Shown here: positions 57,315-64,000 of the stretch, piece after piece
How positions within the stretch are numbered: the stretch's first letter is position 1
How the letters are laid out: the number at the start of each line of letters is the position of its first letter
Source: Paenibacillus arenilitoris
GTDB taxonomy: Bacteria > Bacillota > Bacilli > Paenibacillales > Paenibacillaceae
Assembly: GCF_014705655.1 (NCBI RefSeq)
Contig: NZ_JACXIY010000033.1
Coordinates: 30,385-94,384, forward strand
Direction of reading: 5' to 3'
DNA: 64,000 nt
Translations under genes and position numbers: made by a program
The notes under the pieces: generated by a model
Told to the model about the DNA's origin: nothing
Databases searched by the model: none
The model's input: only the letters and a program-made list of their open reading frames with translations

Positions 57315-57899
57315 TTATGCCCGGCTTGCGGCGGCTTCTTTCACCATATCGAGGAAATAAGCGTGAAGGCTGTAATCGTCCGTGAGCTCCGGATGGTACG
57401 ATACGGCAAGCAGATGGCCTTGTCTTGCGGTTACGATCTCGTTGTTGTACGTCGACAAGACGTCCACGTCCGGACCGACCTCCTTGATGAGCGGAGCGCG
57501 AATGAATACGGCGCGAACCGGCTCGTCGATGCCTTTCACGCGCAGATCGGTCTCGAAGCTTTCTCGCTGCCGGCCGAACGCGTTGCGGGCAACCGTCATG
57601 TCCATCAGGCGCAAATGCGCGTCCTCATTACCTTCAATCCGGTCGGCAAGCACGATCAGGCCCGCGCAGGTGCCGAACAGCGGCTTACCTTGCGCGGAGA
57701 ACGCCGCGATCGCATCCATGAAACCGTATTTTCTCATCAGCTTGCCGATCGTCGTGCTCTCGCCGCCCGGAATGACAAGCCCGTTCAGCTCGTCCAGCTG
57801 CTCCACCCTTTTAACGGCGACCGCTTCCGCGCCCGCCGCCTCCAAGCTTCGTATATGCTCCGCGACCGCGCCTTGAAGCGCTAGAACGCCAATTTTCAT
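57315..57899 (-). CDS. pdxT: Pyridoxal 5'-phosphate synthase glutaminase subunit
   Basis: Glutaminase that feeds ammonia to PdxS in the one-step PLP synthesis pathway. The 194-residue protein has GGESTT (46-51), catalytic Cys78 in FGTCAGL and the His/Glu pair in SYHPELTDD. It lies 75 bp after pdxS. Confidence 0.97.
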   Translation of the reverse strand: MKIGVLALQGAVAEHIRSLEAAGAEAVAVKRVEQLDELNGLVIPGGESTTIGKLMRKYGFMDAIAAFSAQGKPLFGTCAGLIVLADRIEGNEDAHLRLMDMTVARNAFGRQRESFETDLRVKGIDEPVRAVFIRAPLIKEVGPDVDVLSTYNNEIVTARQGHLLAVSYHPELTDDYSLHAYFLDMVKEAAASRA

Positions 57900-57974
57900 T
57901 ATGCTTCGCCTTCCTTTACGGCAAGAGCCGGCGGCGCATCATCGCGCTAGCCGGCACCTGCAGATCCGATCTAT

Positions 57975-58856
57975 TTAAATACCGCGGTCTTGCATGCGTT
58001 GAGCGGCTTCAAGCTTGGAAATTTCGATGCCCTTCATCGGCGTACCCAAGTTTTTGGATACTTCCGCGATCAGCTTGTAGTCTTGGTAATGCGTCGTCGC
58101 TTCAACGATCGCGCGGGCGAATTTCTCCGGGCTGTCCGATTTGAAAATACCGGAGCCTACGAATACGCCGTCTGCGCCCAGGTGCATCATCAGCGCCGCG
58201 TCCGATGGCGTCGCTACGCCGCCTGCGGCGAAGTTGACGACCGGCAGCTTGCCCGTCTCATGCACGCCGAGCAGCAGCTCGTACGGAACGCCAAGCAGCT
58301 TCGCTTCATGATACAGCTCGTCCTTCGACAACCCTTGCACTTTGCGGATTTGGCCGTTGATCAGGCGAAGATGGCGCACCGCTTCCACGATGTTGCCCGT
58401 TCCCGGCTCGCCCTTCGTACGAAGCATAGCCGCGCCTTCTTGAATGCGGCGAAGCGCTTCGCCAAGATCCTTCGCTCCGCATACGAACGGAATGGTGAAT
58501 TCGTTCTTGCTGATATGGAATACTTCGTCCGCTGGCGTCAGCACTTCGCTCTCGTCGATATAGTCGACGCCCATCGACTCCAGCACCTTCGCTTCGACGT
58601 AGTGGCCGATACGAGCCTTCGCCATAACCGGAATCGATACGACCTTCATGACTTCTTCCACGATCGTCGGGTCAGCCATGCGAGCTACGCCGCCGGCCGC
58701 GCGAATATCGGAAGGAACCCGCTCAAGCGCCATGACCGCCGTCGCGCCGGCCGCTTCCGCCACCTTCGCTTGCTCGGCGTTCATGACGTCCATGATGACG
58801 CCGCCCTTTTGCATTTCTGCCATGCCGCGTTTTACGCGCGATGTACCTGTCTCCAT
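57975..58856 (-). CDS. pdxS: Pyridoxal 5'-phosphate synthase lyase subunit
   Basis: Condenses ribose 5-phosphate, glyceraldehyde 3-phosphate and ammonia to PLP. The 293-residue TIM barrel has the start TSRVKRGMAEMQKGGVIMDV, the catalytic Lys80 in PVMAKARIGH and the phosphate-binding segment FAAGGVATPSDAALMM. AGGAGG lies ahead of the ATG at 58856; the open frame extends 36 codons further but has no SD. Confidence 0.98.
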   Translation of the reverse strand: METGTSRVKRGMAEMQKGGVIMDVMNAEQAKVAEAAGATAVMALERVPSDIRAAGGVARMADPTIVEEVMKVVSIPVMAKARIGHYVEAKVLESMGVDYIDESEVLTPADEVFHISKNEFTIPFVCGAKDLGEALRRIQEGAAMLRTKGEPGTGNIVEAVRHLRLINGQIRKVQGLSKDELYHEAKLLGVPYELLLGVHETGKLPVVNFAAGGVATPSDAALMMHLGADGVFVGSGIFKSDSPEKFARAIVEATTHYQDYKLIAEVSKNLGTPMKGIEISKLEAAQRMQDRGI

Positions 58857-58984
58857 CCTACAAATCCTCCTATTATCCTGCATGAAATGATATGTTGCCG
58901 AAGTTGTTCTAACCATTGATTTTACAGGAACGCCGCCTAATCGACAACCCTTGTTTTGCGTCATTTCCTTGTTATCTGCTCGGA

Positions 58985-60280
58985 TTAGAACAAATTGACG
59001 ATTCCGTTAAACAATCCGGCAAAAAAGTCCCCGATGGCGCGGAACATTAACCGGAACCAGCCCGCTTTTTCCGCTTCGGCGTTTGTCACCAGGTTGACCG
59101 TATGCTCAAGCGATTGCTTCGTCTCCGCGTCGGTGTATTTGTAGGTAACCGTGCCTACGACCGTGCCGGCGGCGATCGGAGCGACAAGCTCGTCCTGCGA
59201 TTTCAATTGGCTCTTGACGAGCTCGATCTGCGGCTCGACGCCCTTCTTCACCATGAAAGTGATGTCTTTCTCCGTTACGACCGGAACCGACTTCTTCTTG
59301 CCCTTCTTAATTTGAACCGTTTGGATCGTTTCTACCACGGATTTCGGAGGAAGCACCGTCTTTTTCTCGAACGTGCTGAAGCCGTAGTTGTACAGCTTGG
59401 CCGTCTCGTTGAATCGCGCCGACTTCGTCGCCGTATCCATCACGACGCTGATGAAGCGCTGGTCGCCGCGTTGAACGGTACCCGTAAAGTTGTAGCCGGC
59501 CGAGTTAATAAACCCGGTCTTCATGCCGTCGACGCCTTCATACGCCAAATGCTTCAAGCCGGGCTGGTTGGTATTCGTGCCCAGCATCCAGTTAATGTTG
59601 ACGATCGCATCGTCCTTCTCGCGGAACTTGTACTCCTGGATCTTCGAATAATCGAGAAATTCCGGATGCTCCGTCAAAATAATACGAGCAAGCTTCGCCA
59701 TATCCCTCACAGAAATGACGCTCGTCTCGGACAGTCCCGTCGCGCTCGTGAACACCGCGGACGGCAAGCCGAGCGTGCCGGCCATTTCGTTCATTTTCTC
59801 CACGAAGCCCTGCTCGCTGCCCGAAATTTGAGACGCTAGCGCGATCGTTGCGTCATTGGCCGAGCCTACCGCCATTGCTTTGTACAATTCCAACACTGTA
59901 TGTTGATCGCCCTGCGCCAGAAAGACGGAAGAGCCGTCAGGAGGCGTGGAAGCCGCTTCCGCGCTCGTCGTTACGACTTCCTCCCATGACAGGCGCCCGC
60001 TCGAAATTTCTTCGAGCACGATATATTCCGTCATCAGCTTCGTCATGCTTGCCGCAGGAAGCGGTTCGTCTTCGTTAACTCCATATAACACTTGACCGGA
60101 TTGCGCATCAACCAATATTGCCGCTTTAACTTGCAAGCCCAATGAGTTTTCCGTGCTGGGCCTTCCTTGATAACCTTCCCCATATGCCGCCGTAGATCCA
60201 AGAGACAGCATGATCATCCAACTCGCCAGACCTGCGGCGATAACCGGCTTCAACCGAACCGGCCTTCCCAATACCTTCAA
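58985..60280 (-). CDS. dacA: D-alanyl-D-alanine carboxypeptidase (PBP5)
   Basis: Trims the terminal D-Ala of peptidoglycan pentapeptides. The 431-residue precursor has a signal peptide ending near residue 34, the SMTK motif (78-81), GSANDAT (SxN) and GMKTGFIN (KTG), a C-terminal beta domain and an amphipathic anchor helix (WFRLMFRAIGDFFAGLFNGI). TTG at 60280 is chosen, with AAGGGGAG 6 bp ahead; a GTG seven codons earlier precedes that SD. Confidence 0.96.
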   Translation of the reverse strand: MKVLGRPVRLKPVIAAGLASWMIMLSLGSTAAYGEGYQGRPSTENSLGLQVKAAILVDAQSGQVLYGVNEDEPLPAASMTKLMTEYIVLEEISSGRLSWEEVVTTSAEAASTPPDGSSVFLAQGDQHTVLELYKAMAVGSANDATIALASQISGSEQGFVEKMNEMAGTLGLPSAVFTSATGLSETSVISVRDMAKLARIILTEHPEFLDYSKIQEYKFREKDDAIVNINWMLGTNTNQPGLKHLAYEGVDGMKTGFINSAGYNFTGTVQRGDQRFISVVMDTATKSARFNETAKLYNYGFSTFEKKTVLPPKSVVETIQTVQIKKGKKKSVPVVTEKDITFMVKKGVEPQIELVKSQLKSQDELVAPIAAGTVVGTVTYKYTDAETKQSLEHTVNLVTNAEAEKAGWFRLMFRAIGDFFAGLFNGIVNLF

Positions 60281-60384
60281 CGTCGTCTCCCCTTTTCCCA
60301 CTTGGATTGTCCGTTGTTAATTGTATCATATGAAATGGTTACAATTAAACCTCTTAAAAGGTTACAAGAATGAGTAATCCTTCA

Positions 60385-60436
60385 TAAAAAAACCAGGCCG
60401 GACGCCCGCGATGCCATCGCTTCGTCCAACCTGGCT
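60385..60436 (-). terminator. Terminator of guaB
   Basis: CCAGGTTGGACG pairs with CGTCCGGCCTGG and is followed by a run of T on the minus strand. Confidence 0.87.
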
Positions 60437-60456
60437 TGTATGCTCGCCGATCCCGA

Positions 60457-61914
60457 TTACAGGGAGTAGTTCGGTGCTTCCTTCGTAATTTGCACGTCGT
60501 GCGGATGGCTCTCGCGAAGACCCGAGCCGGTAATCCGTACGAACTGCGTATCGTTCTTCAATTCCTCGAGCGATGCCGTGCCGCAGTATCCCATGCCGGA
60601 ACGCAAGCCGCCGAGCAGCTGGTGAACCGTATCCGCGAGCGGCCCTTTGTAAGGAACGCGGCCTTCGATGCCTTCCGGAACGAGCTTGCTCTCGTTATCC
60701 TGGAAATAACGGTCCTTGCTGCCTTCCTTCATGGCGCCGATCGAGCCCATGCCGCGGTACACTTTAAAGCTGCGGCCTTGGAAAATTTCCGTCTCGCCGG
60801 GGCTCTCGGCCGTACCCGCGAACAGGCTGCCGATCATAATCGCGCTTGCGCCGGATGCGATCGCCTTCGTAATATCGCCGGAATATTTAATGCCGCCGTC
60901 CGCGATAATCGGAATATTGTACTCGCGCGCTACCGTAGCGCAATCGTAAATCGCCGTAATTTGCGGTACGCCGATCCCCGCGATGACACGGGTTGTACAA
61001 ATCGACCCCGGTCCGATGCCGACCTTGACGACCGAAGCGCCGGCTTCGATCAGGTCGCGCGTCGCGTCGCCGGTTGCCACGTTGCCTGCAATAATCGTTA
61101 GTTCCGGATAGGCCGCGCGCAGCTTGCGAACCGCTTCGAGGATGTTGATGTGGTGTCCGTGAGCCGAATCGACCACAAGCACGTCGATGCCGGCCTGCAC
61201 GAGCGCCTCGGCGCGATCCATCGTATCCTTCGAGATGCCTACCGCCGCGCCGCAGAGCAAGCGGCCGTGCTTATCCTTCGCCGCATTCGGGAATTGGATC
61301 GCTTTCTCGATGTCTTTGATCGTAATAAGTCCTTTAAGCGTGTTGGTCTCGTCGACGAGCGGCAGCTTCTCGATCTTATGCTTCTGCAGCAAAACTTCCG
61401 CTTCCTGCAGCGTCGTGCCGACAGGCGCCGTCACAAGCTCCTCGCACGTCATGACTTCGTGTATTTTGATCGAATAATCGTGTACGAAACGCAAGTCGCG
61501 GTTCGTCAGAATGCCGACCAGCTTCTTATCCTGGTTAACGATCGGAACCCCGGAAATGCGGTATTTGCCCATTAGCTCTTCGGCGTCGTAGACATGATGA
61601 TCGGGCGTCAGCGAAAACGGATTTGTAATAACGCCGCTCTCCGAACGTTTCACACGGTCGACTTCCTCCGCTTGCTGCGCGACCGACATGTTCTTGTGAA
61701 TGATGCCGATCCCGCCCTCACGCGCTATTGCGATCGCCAAAGCGGATTCGGTGACGGTGTCCATGCCTGCGCTTATGAGCGGAATGTTCAGCTTAATGTT
61801 CTCGCTCAGTCTTGTCGAGATGTCAACTTCCCTAGGCAGCACTTCTGATTTGCGCGGAACAAGCAGAACGTCGTCAAACGTTAGCCCTTCTTTGGCGAAT
61901 TTCGTTTCCCACAC
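60457..61914 (-). CDS. guaB: Inosine-5'-monophosphate dehydrogenase
   Basis: Oxidises IMP to XMP, the first step to GMP. The 485-residue protein has the catalytic loop GPGSICTTRV with Cys306, a pair of CBS domains inserted at about 95-210 and the flap region YRGMGSIGAM. It starts at GTG 9 bp after GGGAGG. A textbook promoter lies upstream. Position next to dacA-pdxST-serS is the conserved oriC-region order. Confidence 0.98.
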   Translation of the reverse strand: MWETKFAKEGLTFDDVLLVPRKSEVLPREVDISTRLSENIKLNIPLISAGMDTVTESALAIAIAREGGIGIIHKNMSVAQQAEEVDRVKRSESGVITNPFSLTPDHHVYDAEELMGKYRISGVPIVNQDKKLVGILTNRDLRFVHDYSIKIHEVMTCEELVTAPVGTTLQEAEVLLQKHKIEKLPLVDETNTLKGLITIKDIEKAIQFPNAAKDKHGRLLCGAAVGISKDTMDRAEALVQAGIDVLVVDSAHGHHINILEAVRKLRAAYPELTIIAGNVATGDATRDLIEAGASVVKVGIGPGSICTTRVIAGIGVPQITAIYDCATVAREYNIPIIADGGIKYSGDITKAIASGASAIMIGSLFAGTAESPGETEIFQGRSFKVYRGMGSIGAMKEGSKDRYFQDNESKLVPEGIEGRVPYKGPLADTVHQLLGGLRSGMGYCGTASLEELKNDTQFVRITGSGLRESHPHDVQITKEAPNYSL

Positions 61915-61962
61915 GAGTATGTTCCTCCCTTATTTTCAGTACCTCTCACGTATATTATTGCA

Positions 61963-61991
61963 ATATTAGCAGAGGGGGTATAGGCTGTCAA
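61963..61991 (-). promoter_or_regulatory. Promoter of guaB
   Basis: -35 TTGACA, 17-bp spacer, -10 TAATAT on the minus strand, 48 bp before the start codon. Confidence 0.85.
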
Positions 61992-62058
61992 GGCTGAACG
62001 ACCGCTTTGTCCACTCAGCCGCCATACCGCATGGGAAGGGGAAAAATCCGCCATTTGC

Positions 62059-63252
62059 CTAGAAAAAATCAGGCAAAAACGTCATTCGTTCGGGAATGCG
62101 TATTTGTAAGCGGTTAATCGCGTCGGCGCCTCCGTGAATGCGTCCTATTTGCGATAATTGCGCCGGGCGGAGATAGCCGAGAAGCATCGTTGTCAACGTC
62201 CCGATATCGGTCCGTATCGCCTCCGCCGCCTCCTCGTCCTGCTGCAGCCGCCTGAGCTGCGCATTTCCGGATGCGCCGATTTCCAGCATGTACCGCCCCG
62301 CGTTCCAAGGCGCGTGCTCATCGTCGATCGTGATGACGAAGCGGTCTTCAGCGGATGCTTCCGTGAACGCATAGTTTCGAACGAACGCTTCCGCATCCAC
62401 AATTCTGGCCATGAAGTAAGGAATCGTTTCCTGCTTGATCCGGGGATTCGGCAGCAGATACGGCAGCAAATCATCGGCCGGCGCGGTCAGCGCCACTTCC
62501 TCGATCATCGAATCATGCTGCGCGATATAAGACCACAAAGCCTCTCTCGCCTCTTCGTTTAAGTAAACCAGCTCGTGCACGGTCAATCGATTCGTTTTCA
62601 CTTCGTAAATCATATAACCAAGCGCTTCGCCGCTCGCGCCGTAATAAACGGCTGTCTGACCGGGTTTTCGACTGCTGACGCGATACTTCCACCATTGCTC
62701 CGTCCGCACCAGCGTGCCGTTGTAACGAGACGCATATTGTTCATACATGCCGTTCAACAAGGAGTAGTTGCCGTAGATGCGCTCCATTCGCCCTTCATAC
62801 GTGTTCCTTGGCGGAAGATGCGCTGACTTTATCGTGTAAGCTTTGTACTCGGTATGCATTTCCCACCCAAACTTGCGGTAAAAGGCAAAAGCAAAAGGGG
62901 CGAGAAGCGAAATCGTCTGTCCCTTCGCCTTCATTTCCTGCAGCGAATGGACAAGCAGCTTGGCAACCAAGCCTTGACGCCGATATTCCGGCCATGTGGC
63001 CACACCTGCCACACCGCCCATCGCGAAGCGCTTGCCGCCAACGAATATTTCCAGATCAAGCACCATCGCTTGCGCAGCTAGACGCCCATCGACAAAAGCG
63101 GCATGCCGATCGGCGGGTTCCTCTTGGAGCTGTTCCTTTATCTTCTCCAGCTCTTGCTCAGTCCTCTGAAATTGAAAGGCAAATTGCGATAATGCCATTG
63201 CTTCCCCGAAATGCTCCATACCCAGCGCTTTAATCTCGATACCTGTCCCCAT
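62059..63252 (-). CDS. Eis-like GNAT acetyltransferase
   Basis: A 397-residue protein of the Eis family: N-terminal GNAT domain with acetyl-CoA loop TWPEYRRQGLVAKLL (about 86-100), a second degenerate GNAT-like domain and a C-terminal sterol-carrier-like domain with the terminal aromatic carboxylate (FLPDFF) used as a general base in Eis. Eis enzymes acetylate amines, including aminoglycosides; the native substrate here is not known. An AGGAGG-type site precedes the ATG. Confidence 0.9.
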   Translation of the reverse strand: MGTGIEIKALGMEHFGEAMALSQFAFQFQRTEQELEKIKEQLQEEPADRHAAFVDGRLAAQAMVLDLEIFVGGKRFAMGGVAGVATWPEYRRQGLVAKLLVHSLQEMKAKGQTISLLAPFAFAFYRKFGWEMHTEYKAYTIKSAHLPPRNTYEGRMERIYGNYSLLNGMYEQYASRYNGTLVRTEQWWKYRVSSRKPGQTAVYYGASGEALGYMIYEVKTNRLTVHELVYLNEEAREALWSYIAQHDSMIEEVALTAPADDLLPYLLPNPRIKQETIPYFMARIVDAEAFVRNYAFTEASAEDRFVITIDDEHAPWNAGRYMLEIGASGNAQLRRLQQDEEAAEAIRTDIGTLTTMLLGYLRPAQLSQIGRIHGGADAINRLQIRIPERMTFLPDFF

Positions 63253-63450
63253 CTGCCAAAAGCCTCCTTTGATTCCTTTACTTCCTTACCTATTAAACCA
63301 TCATGGCATAAAATCCTTTATTTCTCGGCTAAAACGTATCTCCGAGCAAGTTATTCTCGGTTCTTATACCCCCGCATTTTGCCATAGACTCCTCTTATGT
63401 ACTTTGCCAATTAGTTCCCCGCTAAAACGTACGCTAGTCTCCTTCTTCTT
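63253..63450. other. Intergenic region without a gene
   Basis: About 200 bp between the Eis-like gene and the tandem repeat array. It contains GCTAAAACGTA twice (near 63329 and 63421). No gene or clear hairpin is seen. Confidence 0.4.
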
Positions 63451-63461
63451 CGCATGAACAA

Positions 63462-63491
63462 CAAAAAACCTACCGCAAACCTGCGGTAGGT
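63462..63491 (-). terminator. rRNA-type terminator, copy in repeat 1
   Basis: ACCTACCGCA pairs with TGCGGTAGGT and is followed by TTTTTGTTG on the minus strand. Confidence 0.87.
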
Positions 63492-63670
63492 TCCTCGTGC
63501 TTGGCGACGGCCATTCCGCACCGGACGGATAAGCTTCATCGCGAACGCTTCGAGGTCGGCATCTGAAGCTTCCTCTAGGATCGCATCCGCTTCCCCGGCA
63601 TACGACGATGAGAAGCTTCAGTTACTCTCCCAGGAGAGGGATGAAGTCGCCTTCTTCTTCGCATGAACAA

Positions 63671-63700
63671 CAAAAAACCTACCGCAAACCTGCGGTAGGT
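63671..63700 (-). terminator. rRNA-type terminator, copy in repeat 2
   Basis: Same hairpin as the flanking copies. Confidence 0.87.
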
Positions 63701-63879
63701 TCCTCGTGCCTGGCGACGTCCATTCCGCACCGGACGGATAGGCTTCATCGCGAACGCTTCGAGGTCGGCATCTGAAGCTTCCTCTAGGATCGCATCCGCT
63801 TCCCCGGCATACGACGATGAGAAGCTTCAGTTACTCTCCCGGGAGAGGGATTGAGTCTCCTTCTTCTTCGCATGAACAA

Positions 63880-63909
63880 CAAAAAACCTACCGCAAACCT
63901 GCGGTAGGT
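63880..63909 (-). terminator. rRNA operon terminator
   Basis: Same hairpin, placed 7 bp beyond the 5S 3' end; the first terminator met by the rRNA transcript. Confidence 0.9.
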
Positions 63910-63916
63910 CTCTCGT

Positions 63917-64000
63917 GCTTGGCGACGTCCTACTCTCCCAAGACCCTGCGGTCTAAGTACCATCGGCGCTGGAGGGCTTAACGGTCGTGTTCGGTATGGG
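63917..64000 (-). rRNA. rrf: 5S ribosomal RNA, 3' part
   Basis: On the minus strand the window begins inside 5S rRNA (CCCATACCGAACACGACCG region, GCCCTCCAGCG, GATGGTACTTAGACCG) and ends with GGGAGAGTAGGACGTCGCC. The 5' part lies beyond the right edge. It marks the end of an rRNA operon transcribed on the minus strand. Confidence 0.95.

Larger units (their letters stand above)
63451..63933 (-). repeat. 209-bp tandem repeat joined to the 5S rRNA 3' end
   Basis: Two full units (63451-63659 and 63660-63868) and a partial third (from 63869) that runs into the real 5S rRNA. The units are nearly identical. Each carries a strong minus-strand terminator and next to it GCTTGGCGACG, the 5S 3'-end sequence, then about 110 bp of unknown DNA and a stretch (TTACTCTCCC) again resembling 5S. 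Confidence 0.88.

Noticed and set aside
63451..63868. CRISPR-like spacing of repeats before the rRNA operon
   Set aside because: Units are 209 bp, nearly identical throughout and have no variable spacers; this is a tandem duplication.

Overview
The window looks like chromosomal DNA of a spore-forming Bacillota of the Paenibacillaceae type. Pointers are the high GC for a Firmicute, strong AGGAGG-type Shine-Dalgarno (SD) sites with many GTG/TTG starts, sporulation genes (a YjcZ-type tiny membrane protein, SspP-like and Spo0E-like proteins), an SLH-domain surface protein, LplA/B/C-type sugar transport and aa3-type quinol oxidase. The right end (guaB, dacA, pdxS, pdxT, serS, tRNA-Ser, next to a 5S rRNA) has the order found near oriC in Bacillus, so the origin probably lies beyond the right edge. 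No insertion sequence, prophage or CRISPR array was seen.

Layout. 0-7 kb: start of an AraC-type response regulator, speE-speB (polyamines), a divergent class A penicillin-binding protein, a small membrane protein and an SLH-anchored polysaccharide deacetylase. 7-11 kb: qoxABCD. 11-21 kb: acetyltransferase, a lower-GC kinase-like gene and an exported protein, spore-related small genes, an ECF sigma/anti-sigma operon with two membrane proteins, an MFS transporter, a VOC protein and a thioredoxin-fold protein. 21-32 kb: ywhD, M1 peptidase, a c-di-AMP riboswitch controlling an NlpC/P60 hydrolase, photolyase, MFS transporter, motAB, rluF. 32-41 kb: a sugar locus with two near-duplicate LacI regulators, a solute-binding protein, two permeases, an endonuclease/phosphatase-fold enzyme and a PhyH-type oxygenase, tied together by five copies of the operator GAAACGTTTC. 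41-46 kb: second ECF sigma/anti-sigma pair, sensor kinase, tadA, Spo0E-like gene. 46.6-50.4 kb: an ATP-grasp ligase, a MurE-like ligase, an Asp/Glu racemase and a small unknown protein in one operon. 50-56 kb: tRNA-Arg, a PadR-controlled HAAS-FtsW fusion, lipoprotein, small spore-type genes. 56-64 kb: tRNA-Ser and housekeeping genes, an Eis-like acetyltransferase, then a 209-bp tandem repeat abutting the 5S rRNA 3' end.

The best candidates for undescribed biology are: the ATP-grasp/MurE-like/racemase operon, which reads as a pathway that makes a D-amino acid and ligates it to a muropeptide-like or other peptide; two genes that appear to start at ATT, each exactly 8 nt after AGGAGG; the tandem duplication of the 5S tail plus terminator; and a family of short palindromes with the core CTAATTTTTAG or a variant in two intergenic regions. 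All calls come from reading the sequence; no database search was run.
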